Assembly (NCBI GenBank): GCA_023078555.1
Contig: CM041196.1
Coordinates: 6,087,658-6,151,657 of the forward strand
Reading direction: 5' to 3'
Length of the DNA stretch: 64,000 bases
Origin: Ulva prolifera
Lineage: Eukaryota > Chlorophyta > Ulvophyceae > Ulvales > Ulvaceae
Below are positions 1 to 9,475 of the stretch, piece by piece. Numbering within the stretch: the stretch's first letter is position 1; every line of letters begins with the position of its first letter. A program made the position numbers and the translations under genes. The notes beneath the pieces were generated by a model that was not told where the DNA came from, ran no database searches, and worked only from the letters and a program-made list of their open reading frames with translations.

Positions 1-167
<167 letters not shown>

Positions 168-289
168 GGGAACATCATGTGGGCAATGCTCTACGGCCAT
201 GAAGCAAGACACCATTGACAGACAGCCGACTACACCCTCCGAGGCAAGACAGATGTTTCCTGCCAGTGCATAGAGTCCGAAATCACCAA

Positions 290-1010
290 GAACTTGACCT
301 GCCATGTGCGGACAGCTGCAGATTCATGGCAGGCTGCAGCATCCGCTGCAGGTGGAGACAGCGACAGCAAGCCATGGGCAAAGAGCCTCTGAGAGCGCTG
401 GCCGGACACTAGGCAGAGAGAATCCAGCAAGGACCTGACATGGGCACAGAACCCTGAGCAGAGGATGAATTTATGACTTGCCTCGGGCACACAGCCATGA
501 GCAGGTAGATACAATCATGACCTGTCATGGGCACAGAGCCATAAGCAGAGATCTCCAGAAGCAGCAATCACCTTGTGATGCCCTGGTCAGAGAGATAGGC
601 TGACAATTTGACGTTGCCACAGAGGGTGCACCCTACGTAGGCAGAGAGTCACAACAATGACCTGCCATGGCCCAGTATCCCGGGGCACATTGCCACGAAC
701 GGAGGAACAGATTCGCGATCGCCCGTCAACTTCAAGTTGAACGCAGAGAGATACAGAATTTACCAGTCAGGGCACACACTCATGATCACGAGCAGAGTGG
801 GAGGCTCATGCCGTGCCATGGGCACAGAGTGATTAGCTAATAATGTCCAGCCGTGGACAACACGTACATGGACTACAGGTCCTGAGAGACAAGAGCAGAA
901 AGATACATAGACCTGCCATGGCCACCGAGCCACAATAAGGAAATGAACCACGCATCTGTTGCGGGCTTAGAGCAATGAGCAGACACGTACAATGAACACC
1001 TGTCGCCACA
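290..1010. repeat. Degenerate tandem array, ~60-bp period
   Basis: Variants of a motif resembling GACCTGCCATGGGCACAGAG followed by CCATGAGCAGAGAGATACA recur near positions 297, 435, 515, 655, 810 and 908. They are spaced roughly 60-120 bp apart with many substitutions. No convincing open frame crosses the region. It reads as an old minisatellite or satellite fragment next to the AG microsatellite. Nothing else is recognisable from 165 to 1342. Confidence 0.45.
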
Positions 1011-1342
1011 GTGTTGTGTTATACAGCGCCATGGACAGCAAGATGTATCTTCAAGAAAGTTTCTGGCGGTTCAAGTTGTGTTGTTACCGCATATGCGGCT
1101 GAAGATCATATATACAGAGAGGCGCAAATTTCATGGTGAGTCTGCTCACACGGTATCAGGAGCACCCGTCAGAAGAAGGTAGCCAACTGGCCTGGGAAGA
1201 TGCGATTATCAACGATTGCTACAGTGCTGCAATATTAATGTGGCCCATATCGGCCAGACCTGGCAACCACACAAGTGGCCAGTGGAACACCGGCTTACAG
1301 AGTCTGCTCATCACATGAGACTGGTGGTATAATGATGTACGC

Positions 1343-2449
1343 CTATCGCAGGTGACGCCCACGGTCAGCATAGCGTTCAAATGTAGCAGAACTGGCCATG
1401 CCAGTCCGCCTCATGGTGACAGCAGCCGGCTCCGCAGCAGCTTGGGCAGTTTGCACATGCCCTCTCCGGAAACTGTGCATAGTCTCCCCGCCGTCAACAC
1501 CAAACCGCACGAGATTAGCCCTCACCCGGTTGCCGGCCGCCTGCGAAGACAGCCGCGGGGAACCAGGCCGCTGGGACCGAAACACAGCCCCAACAGGCGG
1601 ACTGCTGGACCGGGCACGCCGCCACTGATATAGGAGGCGGAGGCGCCGGATAGCACAGAGATCTGAGTTCTCATGTATCGCAATCTCCTGGGTCTGGGGT
1701 CGCCGAAATTGCTCTGTCTTGCTGCGGCAGGGTACCATGAGAAGGCAACCAATCGGCACCTCTGAATGAGGAAACTCCCCTGCCCAGGCGTCACTGACCG
1801 AGACAACCGTACGGTCTGCGCACTGCAAATAAAGATCCTCCCAGTCCACATACAAGGCATCCTGACCCCTACGGCCACTGTTCCACAGATACAGGATATA
1901 GGTAGCATCCCTCAGGAGCACTGACACCCTGGTAGCCACACCAGCTGCCGCTGCGGCGCGCAGTTCAACGTCCATGCGACCAATTAGAGCAGTCACAGTC
2001 TGGGGGGTGAAAGGCACAGCACTGCGTGGACGCACCCCAACAACAGCCTGCTGCCGCTGGTAAGCACGCACAGCACCGCGCACCAGCTCAGATCGCACTG
2101 GATTCCCGTACCCCTCGTCACACCAGTCCCGGCTGCGTCCCCGGAAGTCGAAGCACCGACCCAGCGAACTAACCCAGCCTTGGAGGGTAGAAGTGGCCAC
2201 ACCCGAACAGGAGCGGCCGGTGAGGTTTGGGAGAAGATGCTCATGGAGGAACAAGCACACATGGTCCGGGCGGCAAGTGGCCCAGCCCTGGTCCACTGTG
2301 GCAAACATCAGCTGCAGGAAAGGCTCAAACATATCGTTGGCCTTGGAATAGTTGGACTCCGTTCTGGGATGACGACAAAAGGAGCGCTCATCAGCGATCA
2401 GTCGCTCACGCTCGGCGCGCAGCCGGGCCTCACGAGTGTTCGGAGACAA
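1343..2449 (-). CDS. Tyrosine recombinase of a Crypton/DIRS-type mobile element (5' end incomplete)
   Basis: The open frame encodes a tyrosine recombinase, the DNA breaking-rejoining enzyme of YR transposons. Numbering from the TTG at 2449, a helical core-binding half (about residues 30-150) precedes the catalytic half. Visible catalytic signatures are Arg in SGRRGQDAL (about 193), Lys in SKT (244), the HSFRRG box (His325, Arg328) and the nucleophile in FERYADRGRH (Tyr360). The frame stays open upstream to about 2541 without an ATG; the first in-frame Met is at residue 40. The true start is therefore lost, spliced, or on another exon. No reverse transcriptase or RNase H lies beside it, which fits a Crypton better than a DIRS element, but a DIRS remnant is possible. 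The catalytic residues are intact, so decay is slight. Confidence 0.75.
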   Translation of the reverse strand: MSPNTREARLRAERERLIADERSFCRHPRTESNYSKANDMFEPFLQLMFATVDQGWATCRPDHVCLFLHEHLLPNLTGRSCSGVATSTLQGWVSSLGRCFDFRGRSRDWCDEGYGNPVRSELVRGAVRAYQRQQAVVGVRPRSAVPFTPQTVTALIGRMDVELRAAAAAGVATRVSVLLRDATYILYLWNSGRRGQDALYVDWEDLYLQCADRTVVSVSDAWAGEFPHSEVPIGCLLMVPCRSKTEQFRRPQTQEIAIHENSDLCAIRRLRLLYQWRRARSSSPPVGAVFRSQRPGSPRLSSQAAGNRVRANLVRFGVDGGETMHSFRRGHVQTAQAAAEPAAVTMRRTGMASSATFERYADRGRHLR

Positions 2450-2613
2450 ACACAGGCCGTCTGCAGAGGGGCGACCGGGCCCAAATCGAAGAGCACTGAG
2501 ATGCCGCTGAGCATCAACCTGAACAGAACAAGTGAGAACTCAGTGTGAGTCAGACAGGAGTCAGACAGAGGTATGCTGCAAGCAGCGATTGGAAATGGAT
2601 CTATAGGGCGGGA

Positions 2614-2710
2614 GGGGCCGGAAGAAGCTTCCACCGGGGGCCACCGTCTCATGCAAAACTAATCAGCGGCTACCATCAGCTGAACGATACAGTGTAAAAT
2701 CAGTCTCTTC
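2614..2710. repeat. 97-bp direct repeat, copy 1
   Basis: This block is identical by eye to 3202-3298. It begins GGGGCCGGAAGAAGCTTCC and ends AAAATCAGTCTCTTC. It lies just upstream of the tyrosine-recombinase frame and could be an end of that element or a segmental duplication. Confidence 0.9.
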
Positions 2711-3201
2711 CCCACTTACACTGACGGCACGAGGGCGCAAGGACGCCTCGAGATAACGAGGCCAGGAGTCAGCCCAACGCCGAGTCCTGAACATGACATA
2801 ACAGACAAGTACAGGTAGGGAAGAGACAAACAAGCACAGCATCGTTTCGTTGCTGATCCTGCATGAAGTCTACAGGTCCAGATTAATAAGAATCGCACCC
2901 ACCCACCACCCGATAGCAGAGGAACGGAAACCGCCGGTGCACAGCTCGAAGAAGGGAGGAATGCAGGAACACCCCTGCACACAGAGGAGAAATCAAGAGA
3001 GAACCGAGACTCGAGACTGAGAGATGCAACAAACACGAGCAGAGCCCAGAGCTAGAGAGAGACAGACACACGCTGTTGGTAGCCCGCTATACACTCCCCA
3101 GCTGTGAAGGCAGACAGCTGGCAACAGACAGCCCGACATGCAAATGCACATGTAGCCACACATAGCCATCAGTCATGTCGTGGCGGCGCGGCGCCCACCC
3201 G
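2711..3201. other. Spacer between 97-bp direct repeats
   Basis: About 490 bp without a convincing gene. Short frames on both strands have no recognisable domain. A 16-mer, CTCGAGATAACGAGGC, at 2747-2762 recurs at 12243-12258 inside the gypsy element. Confidence 0.5.
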
Positions 3202-3298
3202 GGGGCCGGAAGAAGCTTCCACCGGGGGCCACCGTCTCATGCAAAACTAATCAGCGGCTACCATCAGCTGAACGATACAGTGTAAAATCAGTCTCTTC
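3202..3298. repeat. 97-bp direct repeat, copy 2, abutting duplicated unit A
   Basis: Identical by eye to 2614-2710. Its right end coincides within a few bases with the left boundary of duplicated unit A (about 3296), which suggests a shared breakpoint. Confidence 0.9.
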
Positions 3299-4099
3299 AG
3301 TGTCACAAATGGCAGTAACTTGTCGCAATCATCCTCGCAGCGGCTGTGTGGTGGCCACGCGACAGGTTACAGCGGCTAGACCTAACAGCGCTGCTCGCTG
3401 CCGTGGCTGAATGCTGGGCATTCGATCGGGTATGCTTGAAGGCGTACGCGGGATATCGGATGTATACATTGTTGAATTTGGCCCTGTACTGCAAGACACC
3501 TGCCATGACTAAATGGAGCAGAATCGAAGGTGCCTTCACGGCTGCCGACTCAGTGACGAGTGGCATTTCCATGCACTGCCATGCCTATGCAAACAACTCC
3601 AGCAGCTGCATCGCAGTTGTACATACGTGCACATGCCGGTGATATATCCCGCTTTATACGATTGCGGTTGACGTGCTTTTCATATGTGAATGTGCACACG
3701 TTCGCTAGACCTGTTTCCCTGCGCCTGATTTGCGTTCATGTACGATTCCGAATCACTGCAACGTGTGTACACGCGCACTCATGCAGCTTTCATCTGGCAC
3801 TGTGAAAGTTTGGCGGAAGGCAGGTGTGCAAGTCGAATCGAACGCCTGCAGTATCAGGCTTTCGCACTGAATCGTGCCAGCGAAGGATGTCGCCGATGCA
3901 GCTCCAAGCGGGCACGTGCACCGAACAAGCACTCGCGTGCAGACAGAATCATATGATGCCCTTACCATTATTTTCTGCTTCTGCGCCTTGCGTGTTTCTG
4001 TCTCGGGATGGCCCTCGGGCAGCTGGTTGAACTGCCTGGGACAATGAGCAATGCGTCGAAACAGGCCATCGCTTTGCATGCGAGGGACAGCAGTGAATC

Positions 4100-4217
4100 A
4101 TGTCTCATCAGCTTCCGCAACTTCTGCTCCTCTTTGGCATGACGTGCTCGTGGGTTGCATGTCTGCAGCAACAGCATCCCGTTGTGCCACATGTCGCGGC
4201 CTGGCAGCGCATTCCGG
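4100..4217 (+). CDS. Candidate first exon with signal-peptide-like N-terminus (copy A)
   Basis: An ATG frame begins MSHQLPQLLLLFGMTCSWV, a short polar start followed by a Leu-rich core as in a secretory signal. Copy B has the same ATG (18640) and an open frame for about 40 codons with a few amino-acid changes; beyond that the copies differ by an indel that breaks the frame. This would fit a first exon of the gene ending in the glycine-rich exon at 6012-6623, but I see no decisive donor and it may be chance. Function unknown. Confidence 0.2.
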
Positions 4218-5622
4218 GCACTATCACGATTAGGCAATCTGCATCGCCCTCACAACTCAGTCTGTTTATTTTTATAGATGCATGTCAGATGCAGGCGATG
4301 CAAGCGGGCACAGCGGTCGAGGCACCTGTCGGATCAAGAGCTGTCGGAGCTCCCAGGCGAGCGCACCGGCGCGTTTCACGACTGTCCAATGTCAAGGCAA
4401 TCCGCGAAGGAGGTCAGAGCGTTCCCTGTGTTATTGTTACCAAATCCATGTTCTCACAAGCACTGCCTGCACATACCATGGCCTGGCCTTGACGGCATGC
4501 CTCCTTCGTCTGGACAATTCCATCGACAGGGATTGAACAACCATCCAATCCCACGGTTGTGCTGCAGCCCAAGGTGCAACGCATCGCCTAGAGAAGAAGA
4601 GGTTATAAGCACGGTTGCTCCGGCCATGGAGGAGGCTCTCAGGCACCAGGATGGCCGCAAACTCGCTGAGCAGGTGCCCCTCCCTGCCCACACGCTGCCA
4701 CAGTGCAGCCACCATCCACATCACCACAGCACTGAACGGCTGGCGAGTGCATTCCAAGTCAAGACAGTTCAGTAGACACTACTGGCCCACCGCCTTCAGT
4801 CGAATGCTCAAGTCCGCCAGTGCTGAGCTCACTTGGGCAATGCACTTCATCTCTAAAACAAACAGCGTACTATGTCGACTTTTTCTTCAAGGCGGCACCA
4901 CACGCCGTGAAGCAAGCGCATACAAGATGCCCTATAGATTCATGCAGTGGCCACGTGGGTCACGTTGCCTCAACTGTACATCCATCTGCTTTCTCTCTTG
5001 TTTGCACACCCTCTTGCAGCAGCGCATCCCACGCAGACCCGGACGGCCCGGGGGCGACTGCTGCCATCTGCAGACCGCAGAGCTGCCAAAGCTGACTGGC
5101 TACGCCTGTGACTGGCCATGCATGGTGCAATCACGCAGGCACGCTCCCACAGCTGCAGGCTGCCCATGCCTTCTGCCTGGAACCCAACTTTTGTTGACAA
5201 AACACACACAGAGACACACTGCCAAACTGCACTCCCCCACCTGCGGCCTGAGTGGCTCTGTGCATACAAATCACGTGTGGACGGAGCGTCCTGTTCTGTC
5301 CCCTCAGTGTGTGAATCGAGTTTGCTGCCCTGTTGCCTTCATATCAACCACTCAGGTGCCTTCAGGTGTCATGCATCACTGTGTTCACCATGGCAGCATT
5401 GACCACAGGGTACCGTCTCGAAATCTCGATTGGATGTGAGCTTCAAAGCCATGTCGATTGCGCACCTGACGTTGCCGACACTCTTGGGCCGAGGCAGCAA
5501 CCCAGAGTGCGACAAAAACAATGGTATCGTGTTCACTTGGAGTCAACCCAGCACAGCCAAGATCAGAGTCCTCTCATGCAAGCGGACTGGGAACGCCCAC
5601 CAATTCGAAGTACACCGCAAAG

Positions 5623-5679
5623 CTCCGACCTGCTCCAGCGGCTCTGACCTGCTCCAGTAGCTCTGACCTGCTCCCGCAG
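5623..5679 (+). repeat. Three 19-bp tandem units (copy A only)
   Basis: Three units of the form CTCYGACCTGCTCCAGNNG run head to tail. The equivalent place in copy B, near 20185, has only one unit. This is a copy-number difference acquired after the duplication. Confidence 0.85.
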
Positions 5680-6011
5680 CATGAAGCAGCGACTCTAGCC
5701 TCCAACACACACAGCGACCACATGCATCATGCATACATGCGTCTCATCCCCCGAACCTACCCGCATGCCATCTTGAATTCGCTCAAGGCAGATGGGAATG
5801 GCCGGGACTGTCTGAGCTTGTGCAGGCGTGCACTGCGTGGCACACCACGGCCAAGCCTTCACGCACGATCGTGAGAAGGTGCCCCGATACAGGTGCCCCG
5901 ATACAGGGTTGCGCGCCATGCCGCCCTTCTGTGCGTTGCGGTGTTTCAACGCATGTGACAAAAAGCGTTCATGGCGGGCGAGCGTTGCGGTGACGGGGCC
6001 TCGTGGCGCAG

Positions 6012-6623
6012 GTGGTGCTGGCCGTGAGGCTGCTGCAAGACGGCGACCCCCAAGCAGGCCCCGACTACACCACCAGCTACGGCTACGCCTCCTCCCCCGG
6101 TCCCAGTGGAGACAGCTACGGGGCCAACTACACGTACGGAGTCGGCGGCCTCGCACAGGCCGGCCCCGACCCCGCGGCGGCCGCGGACGCGGACGGCGGC
6201 GAGCTGCGCGAGAGGAGCGGCGAGTCTACAGAGGCTGCGGCTGGCGAGGCCGGCGACAGCGGCTGGGGTGGTGGTGGCGAGGGAGACCTGGACCCGTTGC
6301 AGCCAGAGTCGCTCTCAGCCTGGAGCGGCCTGATGGGCATGATATTCCGCAGCCAAGACATTGCTGCCGAGGCCAGTGCAGGCGGCGGCGGTGGCGATGC
6401 TGGCGCAGGGAGTGCTGGTGATGGCACCTCCGGCGATGGTCCCGTGGATGATGGTGGTAGCGGGGGTGGCAGCGGGATGTTCGGTGGCTTGTTCGATGGA
6501 TTCGGAGGCTTGGGCGGTGATAGCGGTGGCGATGGCGGGGGAGGGGGGGATGGGGGGGGCTTCTTTGACGGAGGGGGGGGCTTTGGCGGTGGAGGGGATG
6601 GAGGGGGTGGCGGAGGGGACTGA
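6012..6623 (+). CDS. Terminal exon encoding a glycine-rich protein (copy A)
   Basis: An exon appears to start after the acceptor TCGTGGCGCAG (phase 0); the frame has no ATG before it. It encodes about 203 residues: VVLAVRLLQDGDPQAGPDYT, a Tyr/Ser/Gly stretch, an acidic Ala-rich segment with GELRERSGES, the block DLDPLQPESLSAW, and a long Gly/Asp-rich tail ending at TGA. Copy B (20526-21140) keeps the frame through in-frame indels, which supports real coding. I do not recognise the family. The Gly-rich tail is low complexity and probably disordered. Upstream exons are not identified. Confidence 0.55.
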   Translation: MVLAVRLLQDGDPQAGPDYTTSYGYASSPGPSGDSYGANYTYGVGGLAQAGPDPAAAADADGGELRERSGESTEAAAGEAGDSGWGGGGEGDLDPLQPESLSAWSGLMGMIFRSQDIAAEASAGGGGGDAGAGSAGDGTSGDGPVDDGGSGGGSGMFGGLFDGFGGLGGDSGGDGGGGGDGGGFFDGGGGFGGGGDGGGGGGD

Positions 6624-6640
6624 TGATGCACCACTGTGCT

Positions 6641-9168
6641 GCTCGCCGCTGATTGCGTTGAACGTCACCGCGACGTTGGTTCTTGGACTTGTTTAAACTG
6701 ACGGTCGCGGCTGCATCGCTGTTCGGTTGTAGCTCTCATGCATGGGTGTTTGAGGATATGTGCTTGTGTTGGAGTGGGCCTGTGCGGTCGCCCACCGGCA
6801 TCAACGCTGCTGCTCGAGCTGCAGCCTGCTTTGAATTGTGCTTGTGTTTGAGTGTATGCTACCCGCTTGATCTTCCGCAGTCGGCTGAGAGGGCTGCCAG
6901 TCATGGTTGCTGCACAGTGTCTCACAAGAGATATCACCGGAGCACATTGCGTTTGCCTGCATGACCTCTTGTACCTGAAGCACTTCATGGCACTATGTGC
7001 TGGTCAGGCTCTGGTGCCGACACTCGTGATCTCCGGTGCCCGAAGCCGGAGCTGAATTTGATTCCAAAAATATGGACTTTGCTGTGCGATGCCTGCTGTG
7101 CTGTCAGTACCTGCCTTGTCGTCGTGGGCTCTGTAACATGCATGCAGGCAGTTGTACACTGTTGAGGTGGCATGCACCCTTGCACGCTGGCTCGGACATC
7201 GGCATTGCCCAGATCTTTGAATGTTTCAGAACACAGCTGCAGAACAGGCTACCAGAGTTTGCAGTGCTCTGCATATATTCTTGGCGCTTGCTGCCTCGGC
7301 AAGTTTCCGGCTGCTTGCGTCGGAGTGGCGGCATCAATCGAGTAGGCCCAATACCCTCGCCCCGAGAAGCTATCAGCATACCTGGTAAGCGCACTGACGT
7401 TAAAGCCCACGCTCACTCACCCTGGGGGGGGGGGGGGGGGGGGGGGGGGGATTGGCACTCAGCCCTAGGAGCTCATGCACGCCCCCCGGGAACGGTCTGG
7501 AAAGCGCTGGGAACGCCTGTAGACTGATTAGACCCTCCTGCGTGCCGCTGTATCTTGGTTTCAGGGCAAAATCGCACACTTCCATCAAATTCGTATGCAT
7601 GGCTGGGCAGAAAGGAGCAGCTCGCCCTACAGACGCCCAGCGCACGCCCATTGACCTGAGAACATGCTAGAGATCTACAGCCTTTCTATATGATGGTTCG
7701 GTGTTGTGTGGTTCTGTGGGCGGTCCAGTAGCTCCTGTCACATGTATGGCTCGCTGCACGCCACCAGCACTGTAGAAGTGCCAGTGTAGGACTCGAGGAT
7801 GTGAATGCGATTGCTCTGCGCCTACATGCCTCCCGGTGGACGTGCATGAGGGAAAATTGTCCAGGGCGCACTGCCCATCCCCCTCCCAGGGCTTCCCCTG
7901 CTGAGATGCCTCGGACCTTGCACACAACACTGTTCGTTCGAAGCGAGGTGTCCACCATGCGTAGAGTAATGCGAACATTTCCGTGAGGCATCGTGGGCGC
8001 TGCACAGGCTGACGTGGACAGGCAGACGCAACGCTAAGATTGACTTGGCAGCCCATCAAGATTGCGCACGGTAGGACTGCAAATTGTAAGAATATCGCTA
8101 TCAAAGTACACTCGAGCTGTGGCTCAATCCCGCTGTCGATCGCTGCAGTCTGGAGCCTCCCATTTCTGAGGCACTTCCCGCGGAGCGAACTTGGCCCGTC
8201 GTAGTTTGGGGAGAACGCTCCGGACGAGCATGACGCGAGACAAAGAAGACGCATCAGTCGAATGGTGCGGTGGCTCGCATCACTACTGCCGCGCTGCGAA
8301 GCGTGCGCATGCCGTCGGTGCAGCGCTGCAAGAGGTGCCCATGTCAGAAACTGAACACCTCCGCACCAACCATGCTGCAGTGTCACAAAAATCAGACGGC
8401 TCGTGGTTACATCTTGCAGTTTATGAACTATGTCTGCGCATGCGTCCCCCTCAGCCTGTCAGATCAGTGTGCGATCTGTGTGGCTCGGGTGTGTGGCCCT
8501 TTATCGCGTGTGTGCTACTCTTGGAACAATTGTAATTGATTGAATACTATCACATAATTTGGACTGACAGCCGATAACAGAGGAGCGCCCTGGTGCCTTG
8601 TCAGCCTGTGATCTGGATTCAACGATCACAAACCAGATGTGAAGCAAATTAGGTGGCCACCGTGCCTTGCCACCATGCCATCAGCCTCAGCACACCAACA
8701 TCATGCACATGTCTGGCTTCGATCGGTTTAGAGCGTTTGCTGTGCCAGTGGGGCACTGTCCCAATTCGCACCTCATACAGCATTCGCCCTCACGCTGACC
8801 ACAGGCTCCGTTTGCTCCAGTAAGCGCAGCAGCACAACTGTCTCAGACGCACATACTTAACATACGTACGCTTAGTCTCGGGCAGCACCGGACCAGCTGC
8901 CGTACGCGTGTCTGTATCTTACATCTGGCTGTGCTGTCGCGCTGCGGTGCGTTTCTGGGTCAGTGCGTGTTCTGCTGCAGCTGACAGGTGAGGCATGCAT
9001 GCTGCGTGGTTCCATTGCTTCCCTTGATCATTGTGCATCCCAAGGCACCGCGACAACTGATAAGGCAGCCTGCTGATCTTGATGGTTGTGGGCGATGTGC
9101 CCTCGCACCATAGGAGCTTTAATGGTGATGAATTCACAGCCGGCTGCGGATCTGTGTCGTTTGTTGAG
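6641..9168. other. No convincing gene
   Basis: Short frames only, none with a recognisable domain. The first 400 bp resembles sequence downstream of copy B. A run of 27 G lies at 7424-7450. Sequence composition is intron- or intergenic-like. Confidence 0.5.
7424..7450 (+). repeat. Poly-G tract (27 nt)
   Basis: An uninterrupted run of 27 G. Its length may partly reflect slippage or assembly uncertainty. Confidence 0.9.
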
Positions 9169-9175
9169 AGCATGA

Positions 9176-9315
9176 TGGGGTTTCGGCGCGTGATGGGTGT
9201 TGCGTGCGTGGGTGTCTGGGTATGTGCTTGGTCTGCTTGCTTCTTTCGCGGTGCTGCCCGCCTTGCCACCTTTCTCTTTTTAACACAGTCTGCTGCGTTC
9301 ACAGCTCAAGGGTGA
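9176..9315 (+). CDS. Candidate upstream (presequence) exon of the hydrolase gene
   Basis: An ATG frame encodes a short hydrophobic segment starting MMGFRRVMGVACVGVWVCAW and ending in SAAFTAQG before TGA. A donor-like GTATGT follows GGTGTCTGG, and a pyrimidine-rich acceptor TTTTTAACACAG lies at about 9290. It is about 170 bp upstream of the hydrolase frame, which lacks its own ATG, so a targeting-peptide exon is plausible. No splice path is decisive. Confidence 0.2.
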
Positions 9316-9475
9316 CATGCCGTGCAACACCCGCTGGGCAGCCTCAGACCATTTTCTGACAGCAGTGCTCAGTCGGCAGCACAACTCAGCTCCATCGACA
9401 ACATGCATGTTGCTCCGAACGTCGTGCGCTATTTGAGGGCACCCTCAATCACCCGTACGTGTACCGGCACCATAG

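Larger units (their letters stand above)
3296..6640 (+). repeat. Duplicated unit, copy A (~3.3 kb)
   Basis: The segment aligns collinearly with 17844-21150. Both begin TTCAGTGTCACAAATGGCAG, share long nearly identical stretches, and end with a homologous glycine-rich exon. The non-exonic 2.7 kb has no frame conserved in both copies except a short hydrophobic one (4100-4217), so most of it is probably promoter, intron or repeat sequence. Weaker similarity may run on to about 7030 (copy B to about 21520). Copy A holds three 19-bp units at 5623-5679 and two 14-bp units at 5877-5904. Confidence 0.85.

Noticed and set aside
4615-5439. 274-codon forward frame in copy A
   Set aside because: Copy B aligns well at the DNA level but breaks this frame with indels and stops, so it is not conserved as protein.
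6128-6634. Long reverse-strand proline-rich frame opposite the glycine exon (also 20648-21148)
   Set aside because: It is the antisense shadow of GGN-rich codons; no start context, domain or independent support.
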